A stretch of DNA of 26,992 nucleotides from Archaeoglobi archaeon. Its GTDB lineage: Archaea > Halobacteriota > Archaeoglobi > Archaeoglobales > Archaeoglobaceae. Location of the stretch: assembly GCA_004347865.1 (NCBI GenBank), contig QNUZ01000006.1:1-26992 (forward strand). The letters run 5' to 3'. The notes under the pieces are model-generated. The model did no database searches. It was given only the letters and a program-made list of their open reading frames with translations, and was not told where the DNA came from. Numbering within the stretch: position 1 is the first letter of the stretch; every line of letters starts with the position of its first letter. Below are positions 1 to 6,062 of this stretch, in pieces. The translations under genes were made by a program, and so were the position numbers.

Positions 1-122
1 ATGCCTTAACGAGAGGCATGGGATGGGGGAGCTGTGAGCCCCCCGAACCGGCAGATGAGGGGAAGGGCGTAAAGCATCCCTTAACGCCGGAAGCTCCCGG
101 CTTTAGCCGTGGAGTAGCTCAC
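1..122 (+). mobile_element. Right end of an IS200/IS605-family element (left part outside window)
   Basis: The stretch has the layout of the right end of an archaeal IS200/IS605 insertion sequence. It holds three successive hairpins. The first has stem 25-33/37-44 with one bulged A. The second is 66-70/84-88. The last is 93-100/105-113, with loop TTTA and one bulged T. The motif GGCTTTAGCC followed by a short spacer and CTCAC at 118-122 is the familiar end of these elements, and I place the boundary there. One reading frame through it encodes a TnpB-like tail, which supports the assignment. The left end and any tnpA transposase are outside the window, so activity cannot be judged. The family call is from remembered motifs; the exact end base is inferred. 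Confidence 0.75.
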
Positions 123-142
123 ATAAATACTGAGGCTTTACT
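1..142 (+). ncRNA. Probable 3' part of a TnpB guide RNA (omega RNA) with its guide
   Basis: TnpB proteins use an RNA made from the 3' end of tnpB and the element's right end, with a guide read from the DNA just past the boundary. The hairpins at 25-44, 66-88 and 93-113 would form the scaffold. If the boundary is at 122, the guide would start at 123 and cover roughly 16-20 bases, beginning ATAAATACTGAGG. The RNA's 5' end is outside the window and its 3' end is a guess. Transcription is inferred from family knowledge only. Confidence 0.45.
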
Positions 143-164
143 TTCCTTAGGTGGTTTTGGATGA
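3..164 (+). CDS. tnpB: TnpB C-terminal fragment (5' part outside window)
   Basis: The frame beginning at base 3 is open from the window edge to a TGA at 162-164. It encodes a tail beginning ALTRGMGWGS and later reading LTPEAPGFSRG, which resembles the last residues of archaeal IS605-family TnpB, an RNA-guided nuclease of the RuvC type. The catalytic part is outside the window. The frame does not stop at the element's end. A TAG at 115-117, in the place where such genes often stop, lies in another frame, so translation would run about 14 codons into flanking DNA and end on top of the next gene's ATG. This could be natural variation or a one-base indel. Confidence 0.6.
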   Translation, partial: ALTRGMGWGSCEPPEPADEGKGVKHPLTPEAPGFSRGVAHINTEALLSLGGFG

Positions 165-1657
165 TGACGGGTAAGGAGTATATCGAAAGTCTGAGAAAAT
201 ACAGGCCGAAAATTTACTTCATGGGAAGAAGAATAGAGAGTGTCGCCGACGACCCCATCACGGCTCCGCACGTAAACGCTGCGGCCATGACCTACGAGCT
301 CGCTCATGACCCGAGGTATGAGGATGTTATGACCGCAGTTTCCCACCTCACTGGCGAGAGGATAAACAGGTTCAATCACATTCATCAGAGCACCGAGGAT
401 CTCGTCAAGAAGGTTCGGATGATCAGGGTTCTGGGACAGAAAACGGGAAGCTGTTTCCAGCGATGCGTCGGCTGCGATGCGATGAATGCGATCTACATCA
501 CCAGCTACAACATCGACAGAAAGTACGGAACAGAGTATCACGAAAGAGTCAGGCAGTACATAAAATACGTTCAGAAGAACGATCTGATGCCTGCAGGAGC
601 AATGACGGATGTAAAGGGGGACAGGAGCAAGCGTCCAAGCCAGCAGGCCGATAAGGATCTGTACGTCAGGATTGTCGAAAAAAGGGAGGACGGAATAGTT
701 GTTAGGGGCGCAAAGGCGCACATAACCGGAGCTGTGAACTCACACGAGATAATCGTAATGCCCACAAGGGCACTTGAGGCGGACGATAAGGACTACGCGG
801 TCTCATTTGCCGTGCCCGTTGATGCGGAAGGTGTTAAGATGATCTTTGGAAGGCAAACGAACGACCTAAGAAGGCTTGACGGGGACATGGACTGCGGAAA
901 TGCAAAGTATGCAACGGTGGGAGGTGAGGCCCTAGTAATCTTTGATGACGTCTTCGTTCCTTGGGAAAGGGTTTTCATGTGCGGAGAATACGACTTTGCC
1001 GGAGAGCTCGTGGAGGTGTTCGCAACCTTCCACAGGCAGAACTACGGTGCCTGCAAGGTGGGGGTTGCGGACGTGCTGATAGGTGCAACGGCTAACGTTG
1101 CTGAGATGCAGGGAATTGCAAGAGCCTCGCACGTGGTTGACAAGATAACGGAGATGATTCACCTCGCAGAAACCTGCTGGTGCTGCACGCTTGCCTGTTC
1201 CTACGAGGGGTTCAGAACACCTTCAGGAGCCTACATGCCCAACCAGCTGCTTGCAAATGTGACGAAACTCAACATAACCAGATTTCCGTACGAATGGTCG
1301 AGGATCGCCCAGGACATAACCGGCGGTATTGTCATCACGCTTCCGTCGGAGAAGGACTACAGAAACCCCGAGACGAGGGATCTCATCGAGAAGTACCTAA
1401 AGGGGGTTGCTGAAACTCCAACTGAGCAGAGAATGCGCATGATAAGGCTGGTTGAAAACCTCTCTATTGGAGCCGAACTTCCGGAGTCCATGCACGGTGC
1501 GGGTTCCCCGCAGGCGCAGAAAATTATGATCGCAAGGAGAAGCAACCTGGAAATGAAGAAGGAGATGGCTCGGATAATTGCCGGGATAAAGGAGGATGAG
1601 CACTTCAGAAAGATCAGGGGAGTTACGGAGAGGGAGTTCTTTTCAAAGCTAAAATGA
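161..1657 (+). CDS. abfD: 4-hydroxybutyryl-CoA dehydratase / vinylacetyl-CoA isomerase family protein
   Basis: This 498-residue protein belongs to the flavin and [4Fe-4S] 4-hydroxybutyryl-CoA dehydratase family, related to 4-hydroxyphenylacetate 3-hydroxylase. The reference enzyme dehydrates 4-hydroxybutyryl-CoA to crotonyl-CoA through a ketyl radical. The four cluster ligands known from the clostridial enzyme have clear counterparts: C98 and C102 in CFQRCVGC, and H291 and C298 in HRQNYGAC. The length fits the family's 480-510 residues. The ATG at 161 is chosen because AGGTGG at 149-154 sits 6 bases upstream; a second ATG follows at 164. The start lies 39 bases beyond the insertion-sequence end, so the element may affect its expression. 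Archaeoglobales often carry several such paralogs whose substrates are not settled, so the true substrate is uncertain. Confidence 0.85.
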   Translation: MMTGKEYIESLRKYRPKIYFMGRRIESVADDPITAPHVNAAAMTYELAHDPRYEDVMTAVSHLTGERINRFNHIHQSTEDLVKKVRMIRVLGQKTGSCFQRCVGCDAMNAIYITSYNIDRKYGTEYHERVRQYIKYVQKNDLMPAGAMTDVKGDRSKRPSQQADKDLYVRIVEKREDGIVVRGAKAHITGAVNSHEIIVMPTRALEADDKDYAVSFAVPVDAEGVKMIFGRQTNDLRRLDGDMDCGNAKYATVGGEALVIFDDVFVPWERVFMCGEYDFAGELVEVFATFHRQNYGACKVGVADVLIGATANVAEMQGIARASHVVDKITEMIHLAETCWCCTLACSYEGFRTPSGAYMPNQLLANVTKLNITRFPYEWSRIAQDITGGIVITLPSEKDYRNPETRDLIEKYLKGVAETPTEQRMRMIRLVENLSIGAELPESMHGAGSPQAQKIMIARRSNLEMKKEMARIIAGIKEDEHFRKIRGVTEREFFSKLK

Positions 1658-1899
1658 GGATTGCTGTGAAGTACTGCGGAGGTTGCAATCCAAGCTACAG
1701 GAGGGAGGAAATTGAGGAGGTTCTCAGAAAGTACTTCCAAGTCTCCTATGCGGACAGCGCAGATTTGATCGTATGCATCAGCGGGTGCAAGAAGGGCTGT
1801 GCCGCGGAAAGGGCAAGAGGAGAATTTCTTCACTTCGATGAGAAGATCAAGGAAGAGGAAATCGTGAGAAAGGTCAAGGAGAAGCTTCTGCTTAAATAG
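1654..1899 (+). CDS. Small cysteine-rich protein with CGGCNP motif, unknown function
   Basis: This 81-residue protein starts at an ATG that overlaps the preceding TGA as ATGA, so it is probably translated together with the dehydratase-like enzyme. It opens with a short strand and CGGCNP (C8, C11), followed by a helix rich in Glu and Arg. A second cluster, CISGCKKGC, gives C41, C45 and C49. The spacing could bind a metal or an Fe-S cluster, or form a redox disulfide. The tail after residue 60 is highly charged. There is no signal peptide or membrane segment. I do not recognise a characterised family. The tight coupling suggests help with cluster insertion, electron transfer or repair of the upstream enzyme; that is inference only. 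Confidence 0.75.
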   Translation: MRIAVKYCGGCNPSYRREEIEEVLRKYFQVSYADSADLIVCISGCKKGCAAERARGEFLHFDEKIKEEEIVRKVKEKLLLK

Positions 1900-1904
1900 A
1901 AGGG

Positions 1905-2501
1905 TTAGAGCTCTGCTTCGAAGTCCTCAACTGTGTACGGGAAGTCCTCTCCTTTCGCCTTTTTCATTTCTCTCGCAATCAGCCAGTAAATCAGGGCTAA
2001 GGCTTTTCTGCCTTTGTTGTTTGTCGGAATTACAAGATCTACGTCGGCGGTGCTGTTGTTTGTATCGCAAAGGGCAATCACTGGGATGCCTATCTTTGTT
2101 GCCTCTGCTATAGCCTGCTTGTCTATCGCCGGATCGTTTACGAATACTATTTCCGGTTCCGTGTACTCTTTTATGTTTGGATTCGTCAGCGTACCCGGGA
2201 CAAATCTGTCGATTATGTACTTGGCTCCTATTACTTCTGCAAGCTTTTTCACGGGTTTATGCGCGTACTGCCTCGCAGCGACAAGGAGAATCTTTGATGG
2301 GTCATATCTGAGAAGGAGCTTTACGCATGCCCTTATCCTTTCGTCGAGCTTTTTTATGTCCAGAATATAAAGTCCGTCCTGCCTTACCTTGAATATGAAT
2401 TCCCTCATCTCCCCTGTCTTAACCTGGGTTCCGATATGCACGCCCGCAGCGAGGTATTCCTCTGGCGGGATCAGATACTCATATCCTGCCGTTTCCATCA
2501 T
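1905..2501 (-). CDS. rpsB: 30S ribosomal protein S2 (uS2)
   Basis: This 198-residue protein is archaeal uS2, a component of the small subunit head/body junction. Recognisable parts include the N-terminal AAGVHIGTQVKT stretch, the internal LLVAARQYAHKPVKKLAEV region, and PGTLTNPNIKEYTEP followed by VFVNDPAIDKQAIAEA, which are typical of S2. It lacks the longer insertions of bacterial S2 and fits the archaeal length of about 200. Two ATGs lie in tandem at the start; the first overlaps the enolase TGA as ATGA, which suggests translational coupling. It is the last gene of the eL18-to-uS2 operon and ends five bases from the convergent CGGC-protein gene. Confidence 0.95.
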   Translation of the reverse strand: MMETAGYEYLIPPEEYLAAGVHIGTQVKTGEMREFIFKVRQDGLYILDIKKLDERIRACVKLLLRYDPSKILLVAARQYAHKPVKKLAEVIGAKYIIDRFVPGTLTNPNIKEYTEPEIVFVNDPAIDKQAIAEATKIGIPVIALCDTNNSTADVDLVIPTNNKGRKALALIYWLIAREMKKAKGEDFPYTVEDFEAEL

Positions 2502-3694
2502 ATTCTCACCATCCTGGCCTTCAGCAACTCTTCTATCCTGAGGATTTCATTCAGCTTTGAAATTCTCTCTCCCCCCACGACACCCGTCTTTATTAACTTT
2601 GCGTTAAAAGCGACGGCCAAATGGGAAAGATAGTTATCCTCCGTTTCCCCGCTTCTGTGGCTTACCACAATGCTGTAGCCATTTTCTTTGGCAAGCTTAA
2701 CGGCCTTGAATGTATCTGTTAGGGTTCCGACTTGATTGGGCTTCACGAGAAGGGTATTCCCAGCTTTCAACTCTATTCCTCTTCTCAGTCTGTTTACGTT
2801 CGTCACAAAAATGTCGTCCCCGCATACCATGCACTTGACAGCCCCTGTTAGCTCTGCAAAGCTCTCGAAATCACTCTCGTGGAACGGGTCCTCGACAAAG
2901 AGAAGGTCGTATTCTTTGACCAGTTTGGCAACGTAGTCAACCTGTTCCTCTCGGCTTAGTTTTTTGTCGCTGTAAACGTATTTGTTTCCATCCCAAAGCT
3001 CGCTTGCGGCAAAATCTATGCCCATCCTAACCTCGACACCCGTTTCCTTCTCAACTTTCTCGATTGCCCTTCTGAGAATCTCAAAGGCCATTTCGTCGCT
3101 GATCTGCGCAGCCCAGGCCCCCTCATCACCCTTGGCGCAAAATATCTTCCTTGACCTCAGCTCCTCTCTAACCTGCCTGTGAACTTCCGAGTTCGTTCTC
3201 TGCGCCTCAAGAAAGTTCTTTGCTCCCACAGGGATAACCAGAAATTCTTGGATATTTGTTGAACCCTCTGCATGCTTTCCGCCGCCGATCACGTTTCCGA
3301 GGGGGAATGGAAGTTCTCTTACAAATGCACCGCCTAAGTAGACGCAGAGCGGAAGTCCAAGAATTTCTGAGGCACATTTCGCGGCCGCAATGCTCGCTGA
3401 AACGGCAAAATTTCCCCCGATGTTGGAGAAGTTATCAGTACCGTCCAGAGCTCTCAGGGCATTGTCAACCTCTTCCTGATCAAAAACGCTTATTCCAATA
3501 AGGGCCTTCGAAACTTTTTCCTCAATCTCTTTGTATTTTCTGGGGCTTACAACAACAGCCTCTTCGCTTCCAGTAGAGGCCCCGCTCGGAGCAGAAGCCC
3601 TCCCGATAAACCCCTCGCTCTCTATTTCACATTCAACAGTTTCACGACCTCTGCTGTCAAATACGATCCTGTAACGGACATCCTCGATAACCAC
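2498..3694 (-). CDS. eno: Enolase (phosphopyruvate hydratase)
   Basis: This 398-residue protein catalyses the reversible dehydration of 2-phosphoglycerate to phosphoenolpyruvate. Visible active-site parts are SAPSGASTG near residue 34, the GGGKHAEGSTNIQEF stretch at 137-151, GDEGAWA (E191), metal ligands D227, E268 and D293, catalytic K318 in LLVKPNQVGT, and SHRSGET at 345-351. It is somewhat shorter than the usual 410-430 residues. The GTG at 3692-3694 is chosen because GAGGTG lies five bases upstream, in the short gap after rpoK. An enolase inside this ribosomal/RNA polymerase operon is a conserved archaeal arrangement that ties a central glycolytic and gluconeogenic enzyme to growth-linked expression. 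Confidence 0.95.
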   Translation of the reverse strand: MVIEDVRYRIVFDSRGRETVECEIESEGFIGRASAPSGASTGSEEAVVVSPRKYKEIEEKVSKALIGISVFDQEEVDNALRALDGTDNFSNIGGNFAVSASIAAAKCASEILGLPLCVYLGGAFVRELPFPLGNVIGGGKHAEGSTNIQEFLVIPVGAKNFLEAQRTNSEVHRQVREELRSRKIFCAKGDEGAWAAQISDEMAFEILRRAIEKVEKETGVEVRMGIDFAASELWDGNKYVYSDKKLSREEQVDYVAKLVKEYDLLFVEDPFHESDFESFAELTGAVKCMVCGDDIFVTNVNRLRRGIELKAGNTLLVKPNQVGTLTDTFKAVKLAKENGYSIVVSHRSGETEDNYLSHLAVAFNAKLIKTGVVGGERISKLNEILRIEELLKARMVRI

Positions 3695-3703
3695 CGAATC
3701 ACC

Positions 3704-3934
3704 TCAGAACATATCATGCCTTTCGAGCCAGACAAATCTGTTGGACCTTCTCTTTACGGTTATCGGAATCACGCCTTTCTCAAACTCTTCAATTGCAATC
3801 TCAATTGGATCAATCTTGTCAGTATCGATGAGAATAGGGGCACCCATTGCTATCTGCAGAGCCCTCGCCCCTATTATTCGGGCTTTTTCAAATCTCGTGT
3901 ATTTAAACGGGAAATTCTCTTTAATGCCGATCAC
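3704..3934 (-). CDS. rpoK: DNA-directed RNA polymerase subunit K (Rpo6/RPB6)
   Basis: The protein contains the hallmark TRFEKARIIGARALQI, a stretch rich in prolines and aspartates, IEIAIEEFEKGVIPITVKR, and a short aromatic end. These are the conserved features of archaeal RpoK, the homologue of eukaryotic RPB6 and bacterial omega, which helps assemble and stabilise RNA polymerase. With the GTG at 3932-3934 it has 76 residues, longer than many RpoK (55-65). That GTG lies within a strong Shine-Dalgarno match, GAGGTGATC at 3929-3937 on the minus strand, which would better serve a start a few bases downstream. The only triplet at suitable spacing is ATT at 3923-3925, so the start is uncertain. 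It follows tRNA-Pro by nine bases and precedes enolase. Confidence 0.9.
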   Translation of the reverse strand: MIGIKENFPFKYTRFEKARIIGARALQIAMGAPILIDTDKIDPIEIAIEEFEKGVIPITVKRRSNRFVWLERHDMF

Positions 3935-3942
3935 CTCTCACA

Positions 3943-4017
3943 TGGGGCCGCCGAGATTTGAACTCGGGTCACGGCGTCCCGAACGCCGAAGGATATACCA
4001 GGCTACCCCACGGCCCC
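3943..4017 (-). tRNA. tRNA-Pro (anticodon CGG)
   Basis: Read on the minus strand, the sequence folds into a full cloverleaf. The acceptor arms GGGGCCG and CGGCCCC form seven pairs, with discriminator A at 3943. The D-loop carries GGTA. The anticodon stem is CGGCG/CGCCG with loop TTCGGGA, giving anticodon CGG. The T-arm is CCGAG/CTCGG with loop TTCAAAT. No CCA is encoded. The gene sits between rpoN and rpoK, and its first 15 bases are also the last five codons of rpoN including the stop. It is nearly identical outside the anticodon arm to the tRNA-Pro at 14487-14561. Confidence 0.95.
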
Positions 4018-4239
4018 GCGGAATTTCGCAATTTCACCGATTACGGACTTGTGGGTTATGAACATTCTTCTGCAACAGTATCTCTCAACCCCCAGCTCAT
4101 CCAGAGCCTCTTTCGGAGATTTCCCTGCCTTCAAAAGTTCGAGATATTTCTCATAGAGGTGCCCAATCACAGCCCCGCATGAAAAACATCTGATGGGGAA
4201 GTCGCTGGCTTTTTCTAACCTAAAAGACAGAAGGATCAC
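4003..4239 (-). CDS. rpoN: DNA-directed RNA polymerase subunit N (Rpo10/RPB10)
   Basis: The zinc-binding pattern IRCFSCG (C18, C21) followed by RYCCRRMF (C55, C56) identifies the small subunit RpoN, the homologue of RPB10, which bridges the D/L platform of archaeal RNA polymerase. Family members usually begin at the residues just before RCF, so the GTG start at 4237-4239 gives an extra 13-15 residues. No ATG, GTG or TTG lies closer to the conserved core. The GTG overlaps the uS9 TGA as GTGA, which supports coupled translation. The TAG stop is inside the D-arm of tRNA-Pro, an unusual overlap. The family is certain; the start is not. Confidence 0.92.
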   Translation of the reverse strand: MILLSFRLEKASDFPIRCFSCGAVIGHLYEKYLELLKAGKSPKEALDELGVERYCCRRMFITHKSVIGEIAKFRGAVG

Positions 4240-4634
4240 CTGTATGAGGTCTGCCTCCTCTTTCTTGCCCCTCTTCCACCCTGAAGCTTCGGAAGCTTTC
4301 TTCTGACGTCGTTTACCAGTAGCGTTCGATCGTATTGGAGGAATAACTTTCTTAGCTCCTCGTCCCCGCTGAACTCCACAAGTGCCCTCGCAATGGCCGT
4401 TCTCGCCGCTTCGGCCTGGCTTACAATACCGCCGCCCGATATCTTGACGTCTATGTCCACATTTTTGACTATATCCCCGGCCATCTTCAGGGGTTCCATC
4501 ATGATCTTTCTGAGCAGTTCCTGGGGAAAGATTTCAATCGGAATCTTGTTAATCCTGACCCTCCCTACACCTTCCCTGGCTACAGCCCTCGCCACCGCAG
4601 TCTTTCTCTTGCCGCTCGTAACCACTACCTTCAC
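4236..4634 (-). CDS. rpsI: 30S ribosomal protein S9 (uS9)
   Basis: This 132-residue protein is archaeal uS9. Typical features are GKRKTAVARAVAREGVGRVR near the start, DVKISGGGIVSQAEAARTAIARALV in the middle, and a basic tail ending ARKRRQTSYR that reaches toward the tRNA in the ribosomal P site. The GTG start at 4632-4634 overlaps the uL13 TGA as GTGA. Its own TGA overlaps the rpoN GTG in the same way, so uL13, uS9 and RpoN form a chain of coupled genes. The length is usual for archaea. Confidence 0.96.
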   Translation of the reverse strand: MKVVVTSGKRKTAVARAVAREGVGRVRINKIPIEIFPQELLRKIMMEPLKMAGDIVKNVDIDVKISGGGIVSQAEAARTAIARALVEFSGDEELRKLFLQYDRTLLVNDVRRKLPKLQGGRGARKRRQTSYR

Positions 4635-5092
4635 TTAGCCCACCCCAGATATCTGCTGACCTCTTCTAGGAGTACGAACTTCTCTGTTTTTGAAACTTTC
4701 TCAAACATCGCGTTTTCCACCTTCTCGAAGCTTCTGCCTTTGAGCTCTTCCGGTACGCCTATGAATACCCTGAGCCTTCTGTAAGCTTCTCTCCCCCTTC
4801 TGCTGCTCCAGGGAAGCATTCCCCTTACAGTTCTCTTGAAGATCTTTTCAGGATGTTTGGGGAAATACGGGCCCTTTTCCTTGCTACCCCTGTCGTACTT
4901 CGCCTTGTACCTTTCAAAAACCGCGCTTTCGTTTCCGGTGATCACGGCTTTTTCGGCGTTAACAACAACAATTCTTTCGCCATTCAGCAGCCTTTTCGCG
5001 ATTATACTGGAAAGCCTTCCCAGAATGTGTCCGGAAGCGTCGATGACGGCGTAATCCCCGCCAAGAGTCTCAAGCACCCTCTTCACGTTCAT
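4631..5092 (-). CDS. rplM: 50S ribosomal protein L13 (uL13)
   Basis: This 153-residue protein is archaeal uL13. It shows DASGHILGRLSSIIAKRLL near residue 18, VVNAEKAVITGN near 43, and RTVRGMLPWSSRRGREAYRRLRVF near 87-110, all conserved in the family. It is a primary large-subunit rRNA-binding protein. The ATG at 5090-5092 starts nine bases after the eL18 stop. The order eL18-uL13-uS9 followed by RNA polymerase subunits is the standard archaeal arrangement and supports the assignments of all members. Confidence 0.96.
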   Translation of the reverse strand: MNVKRVLETLGGDYAVIDASGHILGRLSSIIAKRLLNGERIVVVNAEKAVITGNESAVFERYKAKYDRGSKEKGPYFPKHPEKIFKRTVRGMLPWSSRRGREAYRRLRVFIGVPEELKGRSFEKVENAMFEKVSKTEKFVLLEEVSRYLGWAK

Positions 5093-5101
5093 ATTATCAC
5101 C

Positions 5102-5476
5102 CTAAATAAGGATTCTAACCCCTTTTCCTGAAGGATTTATCTTCAAAAGGTCTTCAATGCTCATGCATTCTCCGCCGGCCTCCTTTATTTTCGCCTTCGC
5201 TGCAGCGGAAAAGCCGAATGCTGCTACCTTGACGGGCCTTCTGATCTCACCGCCAAGGACCTTTCCCGGTACAACGATGTATTCGCCTTCATTTGCAAAT
5301 TTCTCTATTTTATCCAGTCCAACCTCTGGCCACCTTTTGGTTGGCGATGCCAGTTTCTCTGCCACGTACTTCCAGATATCTACCTTATTTTTAGCGCTTT
5401 CATTAAGCAGTAAGTCTATAAGATTTATCAGCTTTGGATTTGTTTTCCTCTTCTGCAATTCTCTAATCCTTCCCAT
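5102..5476 (-). CDS. rpl18e: 50S ribosomal protein L18e (eL18)
   Basis: This protein of about 124 residues matches archaeal eL18, a large-subunit protein shared with eukaryotes. Recognisable parts are the basic N-terminus ELQKRKTNPKLINLIDLLL, the central KRWPEVGLDKIEKFANEGEYIVVPGKVLG and a C-terminal Ala/Lys helix before GGECMSIEDL. I place the start at the ATG 5474-5476 because GAGGTG at 5483-5488 lies exactly six bases upstream. An in-frame GTG at 5485 overlaps that ribosome-binding site and is unlikely. It is the first gene of the operon running down to uS2 and faces a palindromic AT box at 5515-5524. Confidence 0.94.
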   Translation of the reverse strand: MGRIRELQKRKTNPKLINLIDLLLNESAKNKVDIWKYVAEKLASPTKRWPEVGLDKIEKFANEGEYIVVPGKVLGGEIRRPVKVAAFGFSAAAKAKIKEAGGECMSIEDLLKINPSGKGVRILI

Positions 5477-5514
5477 AACTTGCACCTCAGGGTAATATCG
5501 CCGTTACCATACTG

Positions 5515-5524
5515 AATTTAAATT
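5515..5524. promoter_or_regulatory. Palindromic AT-rich box, possible shared TATA element
   Basis: AATTTAAATT is a perfect palindrome in the gap between the divergent eL18 operon and the Lrp/AsnC-like regulator. Its centre is about 43 bases from each start codon. That leaves room for a short leader with the visible ribosome-binding sites on both sides: GAGGTG for eL18 and AGGGGAAGG for the regulator. A second AT box, TTTTAAATA at 5542-5550, lies closer to the regulator. Promoter function is inferred from position and composition. Confidence 0.5.
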
Positions 5525-5564
5525 TTTGCTTATTTGAGTAATTTTAAATACAAAGAGGGGAAGG

Positions 5565-6062
5565 ATGTTCGTGGAAGATTTCGAGATTGAGTTGCTGAGA
5601 ATACTTGAGGATGATGCAAGGGTCAGCTACGACGAACTCTCCGAGAGATTGGGTGTTGACATTGAAACTGTAAAAAAGACCATAAAAAAGCTCGAGGAGA
5701 GCGGGGTAATACTGAAGTACAAGACAATAGTTAACTGGGAAAAAATAGAGGAGGATTACGTCTACGCGATCATAAACCTGAAGGTATCGCTTTCAAGGGA
5801 GAAAGGATACGACGACATAGCAAAAAGAATAGCGAAGTTTCCGGAAGTCCATGCAGTGCGACTCGTAAGCGGCGAGGCCGACTTTCAGGTCGTGATAAAG
5901 GGAAGGAGCCTGAAAGACGTGGCCTTTTTCGTCGCTGAAAAGATTTCAACGATCCCCGAGGTCAGAGATACGATTACGCACTTCGTCCTGAGGACCTACA
6001 AGGAAGAAGGGGTGACCCTTTTTGCAGACGAGGAAGACAGAAGACTTGCGTTCGTCCCGTAG
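5565..6062 (+). CDS. Lrp/AsnC family transcriptional regulator
   Basis: The 165-residue protein has the Lrp/AsnC plan. An N-terminal winged helix-turn-helix lies at about residues 5-50 (ELLRILEDDARVSYDELSER, then a recognition helix). A C-terminal RAM domain from about 65 is marked by VSGEADFQVVIKG, where such proteins bind amino acids. They act as dimers or octamers to repress or activate metabolic genes. The ATG is preceded by AGGGGAAGG. The gene overlaps a following aminotransferase gene, so that enzyme's pathway is a likely regulatory target, and an amino acid or 2-oxo acid may be the effector. The divergent position also makes self-regulation plausible. Confidence 0.88.
   Translation: MFVEDFEIELLRILEDDARVSYDELSERLGVDIETVKKTIKKLEESGVILKYKTIVNWEKIEEDYVYAIINLKVSLSREKGYDDIAKRIAKFPEVHAVRLVSGEADFQVVIKGRSLKDVAFFVAEKISTIPEVRDTITHFVLRTYKEEGVTLFADEEDRRLAFVP

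Noticed and set aside
161..194. C/D-box-like RNA (ATGATGA followed by CTGA) at the start of the dehydratase-like gene
   Set aside because: The C' and second D boxes are missing and the bases are explained by conserved codons.
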